Program-made: the position numbers and the translations under genes
Shown here: positions 1 to 6,007 of the stretch, piece after piece
Layout: the number at the start of each line of letters is the position of its first letter
Position numbering within the stretch: position 1 is the first letter of the stretch
NCBI GenBank assembly: GCA_021734725.1
Contig: JAIPIM010000255.1
Location: forward strand, 1-6,007
Direction of reading: 5' to 3'
Origin: Minisyncoccota bacterium
GTDB taxonomy: Bacteria; Verrucomicrobiota; Lentisphaeria; Oligosphaerales; MVZH01
Length of the DNA: 6,007 nucleotides
Notes under the pieces: generated by a model
The model's database searches: none
Seen by the model: the letters and a program-made list of their open reading frames with translations, nothing else
Told to the model about the DNA's origin: nothing

Positions 1-702
1 ATCAGCACGACAGTCGGCCTGTTCGCCTTTCAACAGTTCCGGGCTCATATAGCCCGCGTCCGGATATTCACCCGCCTGTTCGGTATGTTCATTCATTGCC
101 GCCTCCCAAACGGCAGCCATACCAAAATCCGTAAGCTTAACCACATTTCCCGGGCCGAGTAAAATATTGGCGGGATTCAAATTATGATGGTGAACTCCTT
201 CACGGTTGGCGGCTTCCAGACCGCGTGCAACCTGTTCCGCTATATGCAGACTCTGATCACAGGGCGGCGGCGCATCCGTTTGGTGCAACATGTCGCGCAA
301 CGAGAAATCCTCCATCAACTCCATGACCAAGTACGGAAGTTCCTTGAATGTCCCGCTGGAATAGATGGGGATAATGTTACTGTGGTTGAGCAAAGCAATG
401 CGGCGCCCAAGCTTGAGGAAGTGCTCAACCAGCATCTCATTCTCGGCCAAATCCTCATCCAGCACTTTGATCGCGACCTCTCGGTCAAGCTTCAGGTCGA
501 GTGCCCGGTAAACCCCTGCAAGGTGCGATTCGGAGAGCGGTTCCTCCAGAAGATACTGGCCAAATCGGTACGGAATCATGAGTTCAGACTTGCATGCCGG
601 ACACTCCACATGCTGGAAGGCAAGTACGTCAGACGCGTCCAGTTTCTGTCCGCAAGCAGGGCAAGCAACTTTCAGATTTGCCTGGGGGACACGACGGATC
701 AT
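1..702 (-). CDS. Hanks-type Ser/Thr protein kinase-like protein with N-terminal zinc ribbon; C-terminus cut by window edge; probable pseudokinase
   Basis: Translating the minus strand gives 234 open residues running off the left edge. Residues 14-37 hold CPAC and CPAC pairs 20 residues apart, a Cys4 zinc-ribbon pattern. A kinase N-lobe follows with VAIK (Lys79); the C-lobe has P177, N179, DFG (192-194) and MSPE (219-222, the APE position). Spacing fits the bacterial kinase PknB: Lys79 to the alphaC position is 19 residues, and the catalytic-loop position to DFG is 18. Several key residues are altered. The glycine loop reads Ser57, Ser59 and His60 where glycines are usual. The alphaC Glu position is Leu98. 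The HRDLKPxN loop is HHNLNPAN, so the catalytic Asp is Asn174 and the following Lys is Asn176. Nucleotide binding may survive, but phosphotransfer is doubtful. The start at 702 puts the zinc ribbon near the N-terminus and has a weak AGGT upstream. An in-frame ATG at 750 would add 16 residues. The substrate and any C-terminal sensor domain are unknown. Confidence 0.88.
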   Translation of the reverse strand, partial: MIRRVPQANLKVACPACGQKLDASDVLAFQHVECPACKSELMIPYRFGQYLLEEPLSESHLAGVYRALDLKLDREVAIKVLDEDLAENEMLVEHFLKLGRRIALLNHSNIIPIYSSGTFKELPYLVMELMEDFSLRDMLHQTDAPPPCDQSLHIAEQVARGLEAANREGVHHHNLNPANILLGPGNVVKLTDFGMAAVWEAAMNEHTEQAGEYPDAGYMSPELLKGEQADCRAD

Positions 703-786
703 AAGTGTATTGACCTGTGAGCGGGCAGTTGCTTGTCGCCCGATTGACATGCGCCGCACAAATCATGCACGACGTACCTCGATTAA

Positions 787-800
787 ACGGGATCTCCCGT
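787..800. repeat. 14-bp inverted repeat at the predicted kinase transcription start
   Basis: The arms ACGGGA and TCCCGT pair perfectly around a 2-base centre. The repeat lies just downstream of the candidate kinase -10 hexamer, where a repressor site or the first hairpin of the transcript would sit. A perfect 6-bp arm can arise by chance, so a regulatory role is inference. Confidence 0.35.
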
Positions 801-806
801 GCTGGT

Positions 807-834
807 ACAATATCTCGTTGTCCCTGAAATTCAA
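807..834 (-). promoter_or_regulatory. Candidate sigma-70-like promoter for the zinc-ribbon kinase
   Basis: On the minus strand, TTGAAT (829-834) and TATTGT (807-812) are separated by 16 bases. The predicted start near 800 would give a leader of about 100 bases before the ATG at 702. Each hexamer departs from consensus and the spacer is one base short of optimal, so support is modest. The same -10 word appears in the candidate promoter of the glycoside hydrolase gene. Confidence 0.33.
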
Positions 835-860
835 CGACCGCTAACAGCTCTGTGAGCAGC

Positions 861-879
861 AAAAAAGTGTGTCTTTTTT
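861..879. repeat. A6/T6 inverted repeat between the kinase and tRNA genes
   Basis: AAAAAAG (861-867) and CTTTTTT (873-879) pair around a 5-base loop TGTGT. The T-run is also flanked by two GTGTC copies (869-873 and 881-885). The stem is almost all A-T, so it is a poor intrinsic terminator, and no gene visibly ends here. It could act as an AT-rich upstream element or bent DNA for the tRNA promoter. Confidence 0.3.
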
Positions 880-892
880 CGTGTCCTGAGGC

Positions 893-920
893 TTGCAATG
901 TCGCTCGGGAAACGTACAGT
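893..920 (+). promoter_or_regulatory. Candidate promoter for tRNA-Glu
   Basis: TTGCAA (893-898) and TACAGT (915-920) are separated by 16 bases. A start near 927 would give a 5' leader of roughly 22 bases ahead of the mature tRNA end at 949, a normal arrangement for a singly transcribed tRNA gene with an RNase P-processed leader. The hexamers match consensus only partly. Confidence 0.3.
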
Positions 921-924
921 ACGT
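912..924. repeat. 13-bp palindrome overlapping the candidate tRNA promoter
   Basis: ACGTAC, a central A, and GTACGT form a perfect odd-centred inverted repeat. It covers most of the proposed -10 hexamer of the tRNA promoter. Weaker symmetry continues a few bases outward on both sides. It could be an operator, but no known family consensus is recognised. Confidence 0.35.
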
Positions 925-948
925 GTTCTGTTGTTTGTCCATGAGCAC

Positions 949-1024
<76 letters not shown>

Positions 1025-1029
1025 TTCCT

Positions 1030-1046
1030 CTGCCGCCCACCGGCAG
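1030..1046. terminator. GC-rich hairpin between the converging tRNA and glycoside hydrolase genes
   Basis: CTGCCG (1030-1035) and CGGCAG (1041-1046) pair perfectly around CCCAC. It starts 6 bases after the tRNA CCA end and lies 30 bases beyond the stop codon of the opposing gene, so it could end transcription from either side. Neither strand has a clear T-run after the stem, so it is not a canonical intrinsic terminator and may instead guide tRNA 3' processing. Confidence 0.35.
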
Positions 1047-1075
1047 GTACTTCCGATCGGCTCACGCTGCGGCCG

Positions 1076-3394
1076 TCATTCCAAGGGTTCCATCACAGCA
1101 TCGGGTCCCACGGTCATCGTTGCATCGATGTCGCCGGCCGCGATGGTTTCCGGCACTACTATAATGTCCGCTGTAATTGGCCGGAAGCCACTGGGATCGA
1201 GCAAACTGCACCGAACCAAGGCGTGTTTGCCGCCATCAAGCGAGTCGAGGGGACCCTTTTCAAGCGGGATGCACACTTCAGTCTTCGCACCGGGCGGGCA
1301 GCTTATGTCCACATCGGCAAAACGACTCATGATGGTTGTATACCGTCCACCTCCATTTTGCTGGACCCGCAGGGTGCAGTCTTGTAGGTCAATTGCATTG
1401 TACTGGTTGTGCACGGTGAACCGAATCTCGGTATCCCCTTTGTTCCAGAGCAACCGTTGCGGGAACCAGACGGGACTGAACAGAACTCGCATAGCCCAAA
1501 AGAAAGGCTTGGGCAACAAGTCGGCGGTTACCACGCCCCAGTCCGCGCTCTCGGCCCAACGCACCCACCCCCAGGGATTACCGCCATCCGCGCTTCCCGC
1601 ACCGGCACAGAGCCATGGGAAATATGCGCCTCCGAGACAGGTTGGCTCCTCGCGCATAAATCCCCATTCCCGTCGTAGGCGCTCTTCGAACGCCTGCAGG
1701 CTGCATTTACCGGACAGAGCATCCTCGGGAACATCACTGATAACCGAACCGTAGGGATGATAGAGAAGATCGGGTATTGCATTGAAAATGCCATATTCGC
1801 TACTGAACCAGACGCCGGACCATCCCCGTTCAAGTGCCTGCTCGCGGGTCGTCTGCACCATGTCGCCCGCCCAGCTGTTAGGATTCTCAACAATCCCTTC
1901 CTTCAGGAAACGTTTGATGAGATTGAAACTGTAATGGGTGTCGGCAACATCACCGACGCGAAGTTCGATAATGCCGTCAATCGCATTGGCTGGGCCGGGT
2001 GGCGGAAACATGGTTGGTCGACTTGGATCCAGCTGATTAACCAAGCCTTCAAACTGATGCAAGTGGTGCCATCCCGCTTCCGCGATCTCCGGAGTTTTAG
2101 GCATATTTTCATTCCCCACACTCCATATCATAACGGATGGATGGTGCCTGTCTCGTCGCACGCCGCTTTCGATCCTCATGAGCGCAGGTGGCATCCATTC
2201 CGGATCATGAATGTAATCGGTCCCCCAGTCCACCGGCAATTCCTGTACTAGGAATAGGCCAAGTTCGTCACAAAGATCAGCCAAGCATCGAGGCCCCAGA
2301 AAGTGTGTTCGGATTGCATTGACGTTAGCCCGTTTCATCAGTGTCAGATTCTGTCGTAACCAATCTTCAGGCGTGTACATCCCGTGCTCCGGATGAAACG
2401 TCAGATGGTTGACCCCACGGAATTTAACCGGTCGTCCGTTCAAAAATGCACCGTTCGGATGCAACTCCAGGCGTCGGAATCCCGTGCGGTAGACAATTTT
2501 TCGTGGCGGCTGGGCGTATGCTTTGCCGGACGCATGGGACGCACGCAGCATCCCCAGCACGACCTGGTATAGAGTTGGATACTCGTCGTTCCAAAGCTCC
2601 GGATGATCAATTGTGATGCTGACCGGAAGATCGGTTGATTCACCTGCCGGCACGGTTGCAGTCCCCACGGTTTCTCCCACGCTTCCCCCCGCATCGTCCA
2701 CCACACGCACTGTCACCTCGGCTGACATGTCCTGCTCGACGCTATTCCGCACGGTGATGCTGCCCGACAGCGTCCCCCGGGTCAGATCCGTGTCCAGTTC
2801 ACTGCGCAAGTAATAATCGGCGACATGGCATCGCTCGACTGCGAACAGGTAGGCCGGTTGAGCCAGGCCGGCAAACTCCAAGGCGTGCCGCACCATGTCC
2901 ATCTGCACGAATTTATGTCGCCGAATCAGCCGCACTGCCACAACAGCGTCAGCGCCGGGGTTCACGAGATCGGTTACGTCGAACTCGACCGGAGTCAGGC
3001 CGCTCATATGGTCGCCGAGGGAATGTCCGTTGATAAAGAAACGGGCAGCTGGAAAGACTGCATCGAAGCGAAGAATGACCCGTTTTCCCGCCCACTCTTC
3101 CGGGACATGAACGCTTCGCCGTAACAGCGCACCGTCATCCGGATCGATATGCGTCAGCGTCACTCGGCTCCAATTAGGAATAGGTTTGCCTTCCGCGTCC
3201 GGATCCGCATAGAAGACTTTTCCTGGTTGTGCAACAGTGGCCCAGGCTGAGTCGTCCAGAGTTGGAGCCGCAAGGGCTGCTTCGCTTTGCGTTTCGAACG
3301 GCCATTTCTTCAGTTTCCAGTGGCCTTTGAGGCTGAGTGTCAAATCCGTGCTTTGGCATTGCGGCGTCTGCTGGGTTTGCGGTCTAGCTTGCAT
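1076..3394 (-). CDS. Glycoside hydrolase family 2 enzyme (beta-galactosidase/beta-glucuronidase-like), complete
   Basis: The protein is 772 residues. GH2 enzymes cleave beta-linked sugars such as galactosides, glucuronides or mannosides with retention of configuration. Residues about 20-190 form the sugar-binding-type beta sandwich (FDVTDLVNPGAD). Residues about 195-305 are the Ig-like domain. Residues about 306-620 are the TIM barrel, opening with RGVNHLTFHPEHG. The stretch DRHHPSVMIWSVGNE matches the GH2 acid/base signature with Glu429 as proton donor, and SSEYG gives the likely nucleophile Glu533. Residues about 640-760 look like a further beta-rich domain. There is no signal peptide or membrane segment, so it should act in the cytoplasm on imported or pre-digested sugars. 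The ATG at 3394 has AGGAG five bases upstream, and a stop lies upstream in frame without another ATG. No transporter, regulator or second glycosidase is beside it. Exact substrate cannot be told; several loop residues differ from LacZ. Confidence 0.93.
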   Translation of the reverse strand: MQARPQTQQTPQCQSTDLTLSLKGHWKLKKWPFETQSEAALAAPTLDDSAWATVAQPGKVFYADPDAEGKPIPNWSRVTLTHIDPDDGALLRRSVHVPEEWAGKRVILRFDAVFPAARFFINGHSLGDHMSGLTPVEFDVTDLVNPGADAVVAVRLIRRHKFVQMDMVRHALEFAGLAQPAYLFAVERCHVADYYLRSELDTDLTRGTLSGSITVRNSVEQDMSAEVTVRVVDDAGGSVGETVGTATVPAGESTDLPVSITIDHPELWNDEYPTLYQVVLGMLRASHASGKAYAQPPRKIVYRTGFRRLELHPNGAFLNGRPVKFRGVNHLTFHPEHGMYTPEDWLRQNLTLMKRANVNAIRTHFLGPRCLADLCDELGLFLVQELPVDWGTDYIHDPEWMPPALMRIESGVRRDRHHPSVMIWSVGNENMPKTPEIAEAGWHHLHQFEGLVNQLDPSRPTMFPPPGPANAIDGIIELRVGDVADTHYSFNLIKRFLKEGIVENPNSWAGDMVQTTREQALERGWSGVWFSSEYGIFNAIPDLLYHPYGSVISDVPEDALSGKCSLQAFEERLRREWGFMREEPTCLGGAYFPWLCAGAGSADGGNPWGWVRWAESADWGVVTADLLPKPFFWAMRVLFSPVWFPQRLLWNKGDTEIRFTVHNQYNAIDLQDCTLRVQQNGGGRYTTIMSRFADVDISCPPGAKTEVCIPLEKGPLDSLDGGKHALVRCSLLDPSGFRPITADIIVVPETIAAGDIDATMTVGPDAVMEPLE

Positions 3395-3397
3395 TGG

Positions 3398-3406
3398 GGC
3401 TCCTGC
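3398..3406 (-). promoter_or_regulatory. Ribosome binding site of the GH2 gene, within a duplicated 9-base word
   Basis: On the minus strand the word GCAGGAGCC contains AGGAG (3400-3404) five bases before the ATG, a strong Shine-Dalgarno match that fixes the start. The identical 9-base word recurs at 3459-3467 in the same orientation, 61 bases farther up the leader. Confidence 0.75.
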
Positions 3407-3458
3407 AATTGGCTTTTCGGGGTGTCTTTATGTTTCGTTTGCATTGACCTTCGATCCA

Positions 3459-3486
3459 GGCTCCTGCCTTCGGGCGTATGCCGAAG
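3459..3486 (-). promoter_or_regulatory. Structured 5' leader element of the GH2 gene (hairpin plus second SD-like word)
   Basis: CTTCGG (3468-3473) and CCGAAG (3481-3486) form a perfect 6-bp stem with a 7-base loop. Directly beside it is a second GCAGGAGCC (3459-3467). On the transcript a small alternative hairpin AGGC-AGGA-GCCT can also form, placing AGGA in its loop. The element would lie in the transcribed leader if the promoter at 3543-3570 is used. No known riboswitch class is recognised. Confidence 0.3.
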
Positions 3487-3542
3487 AACCGTGGATTTAT
3501 TCTCAGTCGCGGCTCATGACGTTACACACGATCGAATCTCAG

Positions 3543-3570
3543 ACAATAATGGCCCAGTGTCCAATGTCAA
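3543..3570 (-). promoter_or_regulatory. Candidate sigma-70-like promoter for the GH2 gene
   Basis: On the minus strand, a perfect TTGACA (3565-3570) is followed after 16 bases by TATTGT (3543-3548). A start near 3536 gives a leader of about 140 bases before the ATG at 3394. This is the best promoter-like sequence in the window. It lies beyond the end of the upstream RNase gene (stop at 3681), supporting separate transcription of the hydrolase. Confidence 0.5.
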
Positions 3571-3680
3571 AAAGTCCCGAGAAACTCATGAAGGCCATCA
3601 TGGTGTGAAGTGTACTGAAGGGGACAACTTTGAGGGATGGCTTGTTCTATGGCAAAGGGCTTGGCGCGGCACGGTGGATT

Positions 3681-5072
3681 TCAGTAAAGTGTATACGTCT
3701 GTTCCTGCTCCACTATCTCGACCTTGCGGACACCCGCTTCACGCAGGACATCTTTGAGGTGAATAAGTGCTTCCGGTTCACCGTGAACCAAGTATACGCA
3801 GCGCAATCGGTCCAAATCCATCTGGGCAATCTGATTTCTAATGTCTTGGTAATCGGCGTGTGCACTGAACGTGTTTAGTATTTTGACGCGGGCACGCCGT
3901 GGGTATGGGTTGCCAAAAATTTTCACTTCCTTACGGCGTTCTGCAAGAGAGCGTCCCAAGGTCCCTTCGGCCATAAATCCCACAATCAGGATGGTGTTTC
4001 TGACGTCAGTGATGTTGTTTTTCAAATGATGGAGAATCCGGCCGGCCTCGCACATCCCGCTGCTGGAGATAATGACGCATGGATCTGGGCGACCGTTCAG
4101 GAGTTTTGATTCACTTACGTCCGAGATGTAGTGTAGCCCTTCGAAGCCAAACGGATTTTTATGGTGCTCCAGAAAGGCTCGGTGTGTTGTCTCGTCGTAA
4201 CATTCCTGATGGACGCGGAAAATGCCCGTAGCATTCACGGCCATGGGGCTGTCCACATAAATGTCCAGATCCGGGATCTGACCTTCGTCTTTGAGAAGAT
4301 GGAAAAAGTACACTAGTTCCTGGGTGCGTCCAACGGCAAAGGAAGGGATAATAATTTTCCCGCCCTTGGCGGCGGTCTCCCGCACCACCTCACCGAGCTG
4401 GCGTTTGGCGTCTTCAATCGGGTCATGAAGTCGATCACCGTAGGTTCCCTCGCAAATGAGGTAATCCACGGCCGGAAGCGGGTCGGGGTCACGGAGAATC
4501 GGCATGCCCGGACGACCCAGATCTCCGGTGAAAGCGATGCGGCGATTATCATCCAGGTCCAGGGAAACGACAGAAGAACCAAGGATATGTCCCGCATCGA
4601 GAAACGTGCACTGAACGTCTCCCGGCAAAGGAAATGCGCGATGGTAACCGGCGGTCATGAAGCTGTTGACTGTATCCAATACATCACGCGCATCGTAAAT
4701 CGGTTCGTAAGCATGTTTTTCAGGAGCTTTTCGTTGCAACCATTCGTAATCTTTGGCCATGATATGAGCCGAATCCATCATAATCAGATTGGCAATATCG
4801 CGGGTCGCCGACGTGGCATAGATCGCAGAAGGATATCCCCCCTTGATCAAGCTGGGCATATTCCCGCAGTGGTCAAAGTGGCCATGACTCAGGATGACTG
4901 CATTCAGTTGACGGGGATCGAACGGCAGTTTCTTGTTCCTCTCGTGAGTTGCTTTACGGTGCCCCTGGAACATGCCGCAATCAATCAGAAACTGTCGCCC
5001 GTTGATCCCCAGCAGATGCTTTGAACCGGTTACTTCTCGAGCCGCACCAAAGGACTGGAAAGAGATGGTCAT
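3681..5072 (-). CDS. Metallo-beta-lactamase/beta-CASP family ribonuclease, complete
   Basis: The 463-residue protein belongs to the beta-CASP branch of metallo-beta-lactamase nucleases, related to CPSF73/YSH1 and to the Thermus RNase TTHA0252, which cut or trim RNA using two zinc ions. The full catalytic set is present: HGHFDH (His63, His65, Asp67, His68), His162 in DAGHILGSS, Asp184 in FTGDLGRPG, motif A Glu208 in CEGTYGD, motif B around His348 in SSSGMCEAGRILHHL, and motif C His405 in FSAHADYQD. The C-terminus has VYLVHGEPEA (His430), typical of the RNA-metabolising MBL domain. There is no N-terminal KH domain as in archaeal aCPSF1. It should be cytoplasmic. The ATG at 5072 is chosen because MTISFQSFGAAREVTGS matches the family start and GGGAG lies eight bases upstream. 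An in-frame ATG at 5189 would add 39 unrelated residues overlapping the upstream gene. The histidine kinase gene ends 31 bases before this start, so the two are probably cotranscribed. Substrate RNAs are unknown. Confidence 0.94.
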   Translation of the reverse strand: MTISFQSFGAAREVTGSKHLLGINGRQFLIDCGMFQGHRKATHERNKKLPFDPRQLNAVILSHGHFDHCGNMPSLIKGGYPSAIYATSATRDIANLIMMDSAHIMAKDYEWLQRKAPEKHAYEPIYDARDVLDTVNSFMTAGYHRAFPLPGDVQCTFLDAGHILGSSVVSLDLDDNRRIAFTGDLGRPGMPILRDPDPLPAVDYLICEGTYGDRLHDPIEDAKRQLGEVVRETAAKGGKIIIPSFAVGRTQELVYFFHLLKDEGQIPDLDIYVDSPMAVNATGIFRVHQECYDETTHRAFLEHHKNPFGFEGLHYISDVSESKLLNGRPDPCVIISSSGMCEAGRILHHLKNNITDVRNTILIVGFMAEGTLGRSLAERRKEVKIFGNPYPRRARVKILNTFSAHADYQDIRNQIAQMDLDRLRCVYLVHGEPEALIHLKDVLREAGVRKVEIVEQEQTYTLY

Positions 5073-5080
5073 TGTGTTAT

Positions 5081-5085
5081 CTCCC
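5081..5085 (-). promoter_or_regulatory. Ribosome binding site deciding the RNase start
   Basis: GGGAG on the minus strand lies eight bases before the ATG at 5072, in the 31-base gap after the histidine kinase stop. It favours this start over the in-frame ATG at 5189, which lies inside the kinase gene. Confidence 0.7.
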
Positions 5086-5103
5086 GATGGTCTTTTTCGC
5101 GCA

Positions 5104-6007
5104 TCATTTTTCGGAGTGACGCTTCGGAATGGTAAAAAAGAAAGTTGCTCCCTCACCTTGCTTGGATTCCACCCAAATACGGCCTCCATGCCGATCTACA
5201 ACATGCTTACAGAAAGCCAGCCCTATACCGGTACCGGGATACTTGTCCCGCGCGTGAAGTCGGCGAAAAAGTTCAAATATCTTATCCTGATACTCTGGGG
5301 CAATACCGATGCCATTATCACGGCATGCAAACACCCACTCTCCGCCTTCACCGCGCGCCGATATCCGAATATCAGGAGGATGATCACCGTGAAATTTGAT
5401 GGCATTGCTGATTAAATTCTGAAACAACTGTGTCAGCTGGGCGACGTCTGCCTGCACTGTCGGAAGGGGCTCAACCGTTATCACAGCCTGGCTTTCATCA
5501 ATGGATGTTTTGAGATTGGCCAGTGCTCTTTGGGCAATCTCGTCACACGACGCTTCTTCGAAAGGCTGACCTTGCGTATCCACGCGCGAGTATGCCAGAA
5601 GGGCTTCAACCATTTCCCGTAAACGGCGCACGGCATCGTGGATATAATCAAGGAACTCTCGAGCCTCGCTATCGAGCTTATCTCCGGCGCGCTTCTCCAA
5701 CAAGCTGGAGAAGCTTTCCACGGTTCGCAGCGGTTCCTGCAGGTCATGGGACGTGATATAAGCAAAGCGCTCCAATTGCTCATTGGAACGTTGCAATTCA
5801 GCCGTACGTTCTTTGACTGTATTTTCCAGCCGGTCCCGGTGTCGCTGCAACTTCTGCTGGGCAGCTTGTCGCGCGCGATTTTCGTGTTGGAGTTCACGGA
5901 TGGTGATCCCTATCGCCTCTTTCATCTGCGCCAAACTGTGAGAGAGTGAGCGTACTTCCGCGCCGCCCTTTTTCTCTTCCATCGTCTCCTCGTTCAGCCG
6001 TCCTTGA
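5104..6007 (-). CDS. Sensor histidine kinase, C-terminal part (HAMP end, HisKA, HATPase); N-terminus beyond right edge
   Basis: The reading frame stays open to the window end, giving about 300 residues of a two-component sensor kinase that would autophosphorylate on His and pass phosphate to a response regulator. Numbering from the first internal ATG (5982): residues 1-24 (EVRSLSHSLAQM) resemble the second helix of a HAMP linker; 30-70 is a Gln/Arg-rich coiled-coil stretch; the dimerisation box is SHDLQEPLR with phospho-acceptor His79; the N box is NLISNAIKF (Asn193); G1 is DNGIGI (Asp222); the F box is FELFRRL; G2 is GTGIGLAFCK (250-259). All ATP-binding motifs are intact. The H-box and G2 style match the phytochrome/PAS-sensor kinase class. 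HAMP-like residues suggest a membrane-anchored sensor upstream, not visible here. The ATG at 5982 has GAGGAG only three bases ahead, too close to be convincing, and eight further in-frame codons precede it without a stop. The gene is followed by the RNase gene and not by a response regulator. Confidence 0.92.
   Translation of the reverse strand, partial: QGRLNEETMEEKKGGAEVRSLSHSLAQMKEAIGITIRELQHENRARQAAQQKLQRHRDRLENTVKERTAELQRSNEQLERFAYITSHDLQEPLRTVESFSSLLEKRAGDKLDSEAREFLDYIHDAVRRLREMVEALLAYSRVDTQGQPFEEASCDEIAQRALANLKTSIDESQAVITVEPLPTVQADVAQLTQLFQNLISNAIKFHGDHPPDIRISARGEGGEWVFACRDNGIGIAPEYQDKIFELFRRLHARDKYPGTGIGLAFCKHVVDRHGGRIWVESKQGEGATFFFTIPKRHSEK

Noticed and set aside
184..720. Plus-strand frame of 178 codons
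   Set aside because: It lies antisense to the zinc-ribbon kinase, whose motifs on the minus strand are unmistakable.
861..885. A6/T6 hairpin as an intrinsic terminator
   Set aside because: The stem is almost all A-T and no visible gene ends next to it on either strand.
629..898. Minus-strand frame of 89 codons near the kinase start
   Set aside because: It overlaps the kinase N-terminus in another frame and shows no recognisable domain.
3340..3444. 34-codon minus-strand upstream ORF overlapping the GH2 start in another frame
   Set aside because: The nearest Shine-Dalgarno-like word is badly spaced (two bases or about 17 bases), and the basic peptide resembles nothing known; chance is likely.
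3571..3680. Possible terminator after the RNase gene
   Set aside because: Only a weak CATGA/TCATG stem without a following T-run could be found; no supported terminator.
5073..5189. 39-residue N-terminal extension of the RNase
   Set aside because: It overlaps the histidine kinase coding end, is unlike the family N-terminus, and the ATG at 5072 has a well-placed GGGAG.

Overview
The window shows a bacterial chromosomal segment holding four protein genes, all on the minus strand, and one tRNA gene on the plus strand. Two of the protein genes run off the edges. A kinase with an N-terminal zinc ribbon, a large cytoplasmic glycoside hydrolase family 2 enzyme, a beta-CASP ribonuclease and a phytochrome-type histidine kinase would fit an environmental bacterium of the Verrucomicrobiota/Kiritimatiellota/Planctomycetota type. 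That is an inference from gene style only; no marker gene here fixes the taxonomy.

Layout. Positions 1-702 (minus) hold the N-terminal 234 residues of a Hanks-type Ser/Thr protein kinase with a Cys4 zinc ribbon. Several catalytic positions are changed, so it looks like a pseudokinase. Positions 703-948 form a divergent regulatory gap with candidate promoters for the kinase (minus) and the tRNA (plus) and several small inverted repeats. Positions 949-1024 (plus) are a complete tRNA-Glu(UUC) with encoded CCA. Positions 1076-3394 (minus) are a complete GH2 hydrolase with both catalytic glutamates. Positions 3395-3680 form an intergenic leader with a good sigma-70-like promoter, a hairpin and a duplicated Shine-Dalgarno-like word. 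Positions 3681-5072 (minus) encode a complete metallo-beta-lactamase/beta-CASP RNase. Positions 5104-6007 (minus) hold the C-terminal part of a sensor histidine kinase that continues past the right edge.

How they fit together. The histidine kinase and the RNase are 31 bases apart in the same direction and are probably cotranscribed. No response regulator is visible between or after them. The GH2 gene has its own promoter and looks monocistronic, converging on the tRNA gene. The partial kinase points away from the tRNA and is probably transcribed independently. I see no mobile element, CRISPR array, phage gene or defence cassette. The most unusual items are the degenerate zinc-ribbon kinase and the histidine kinase-RNase pairing; neither is proof of a new system.
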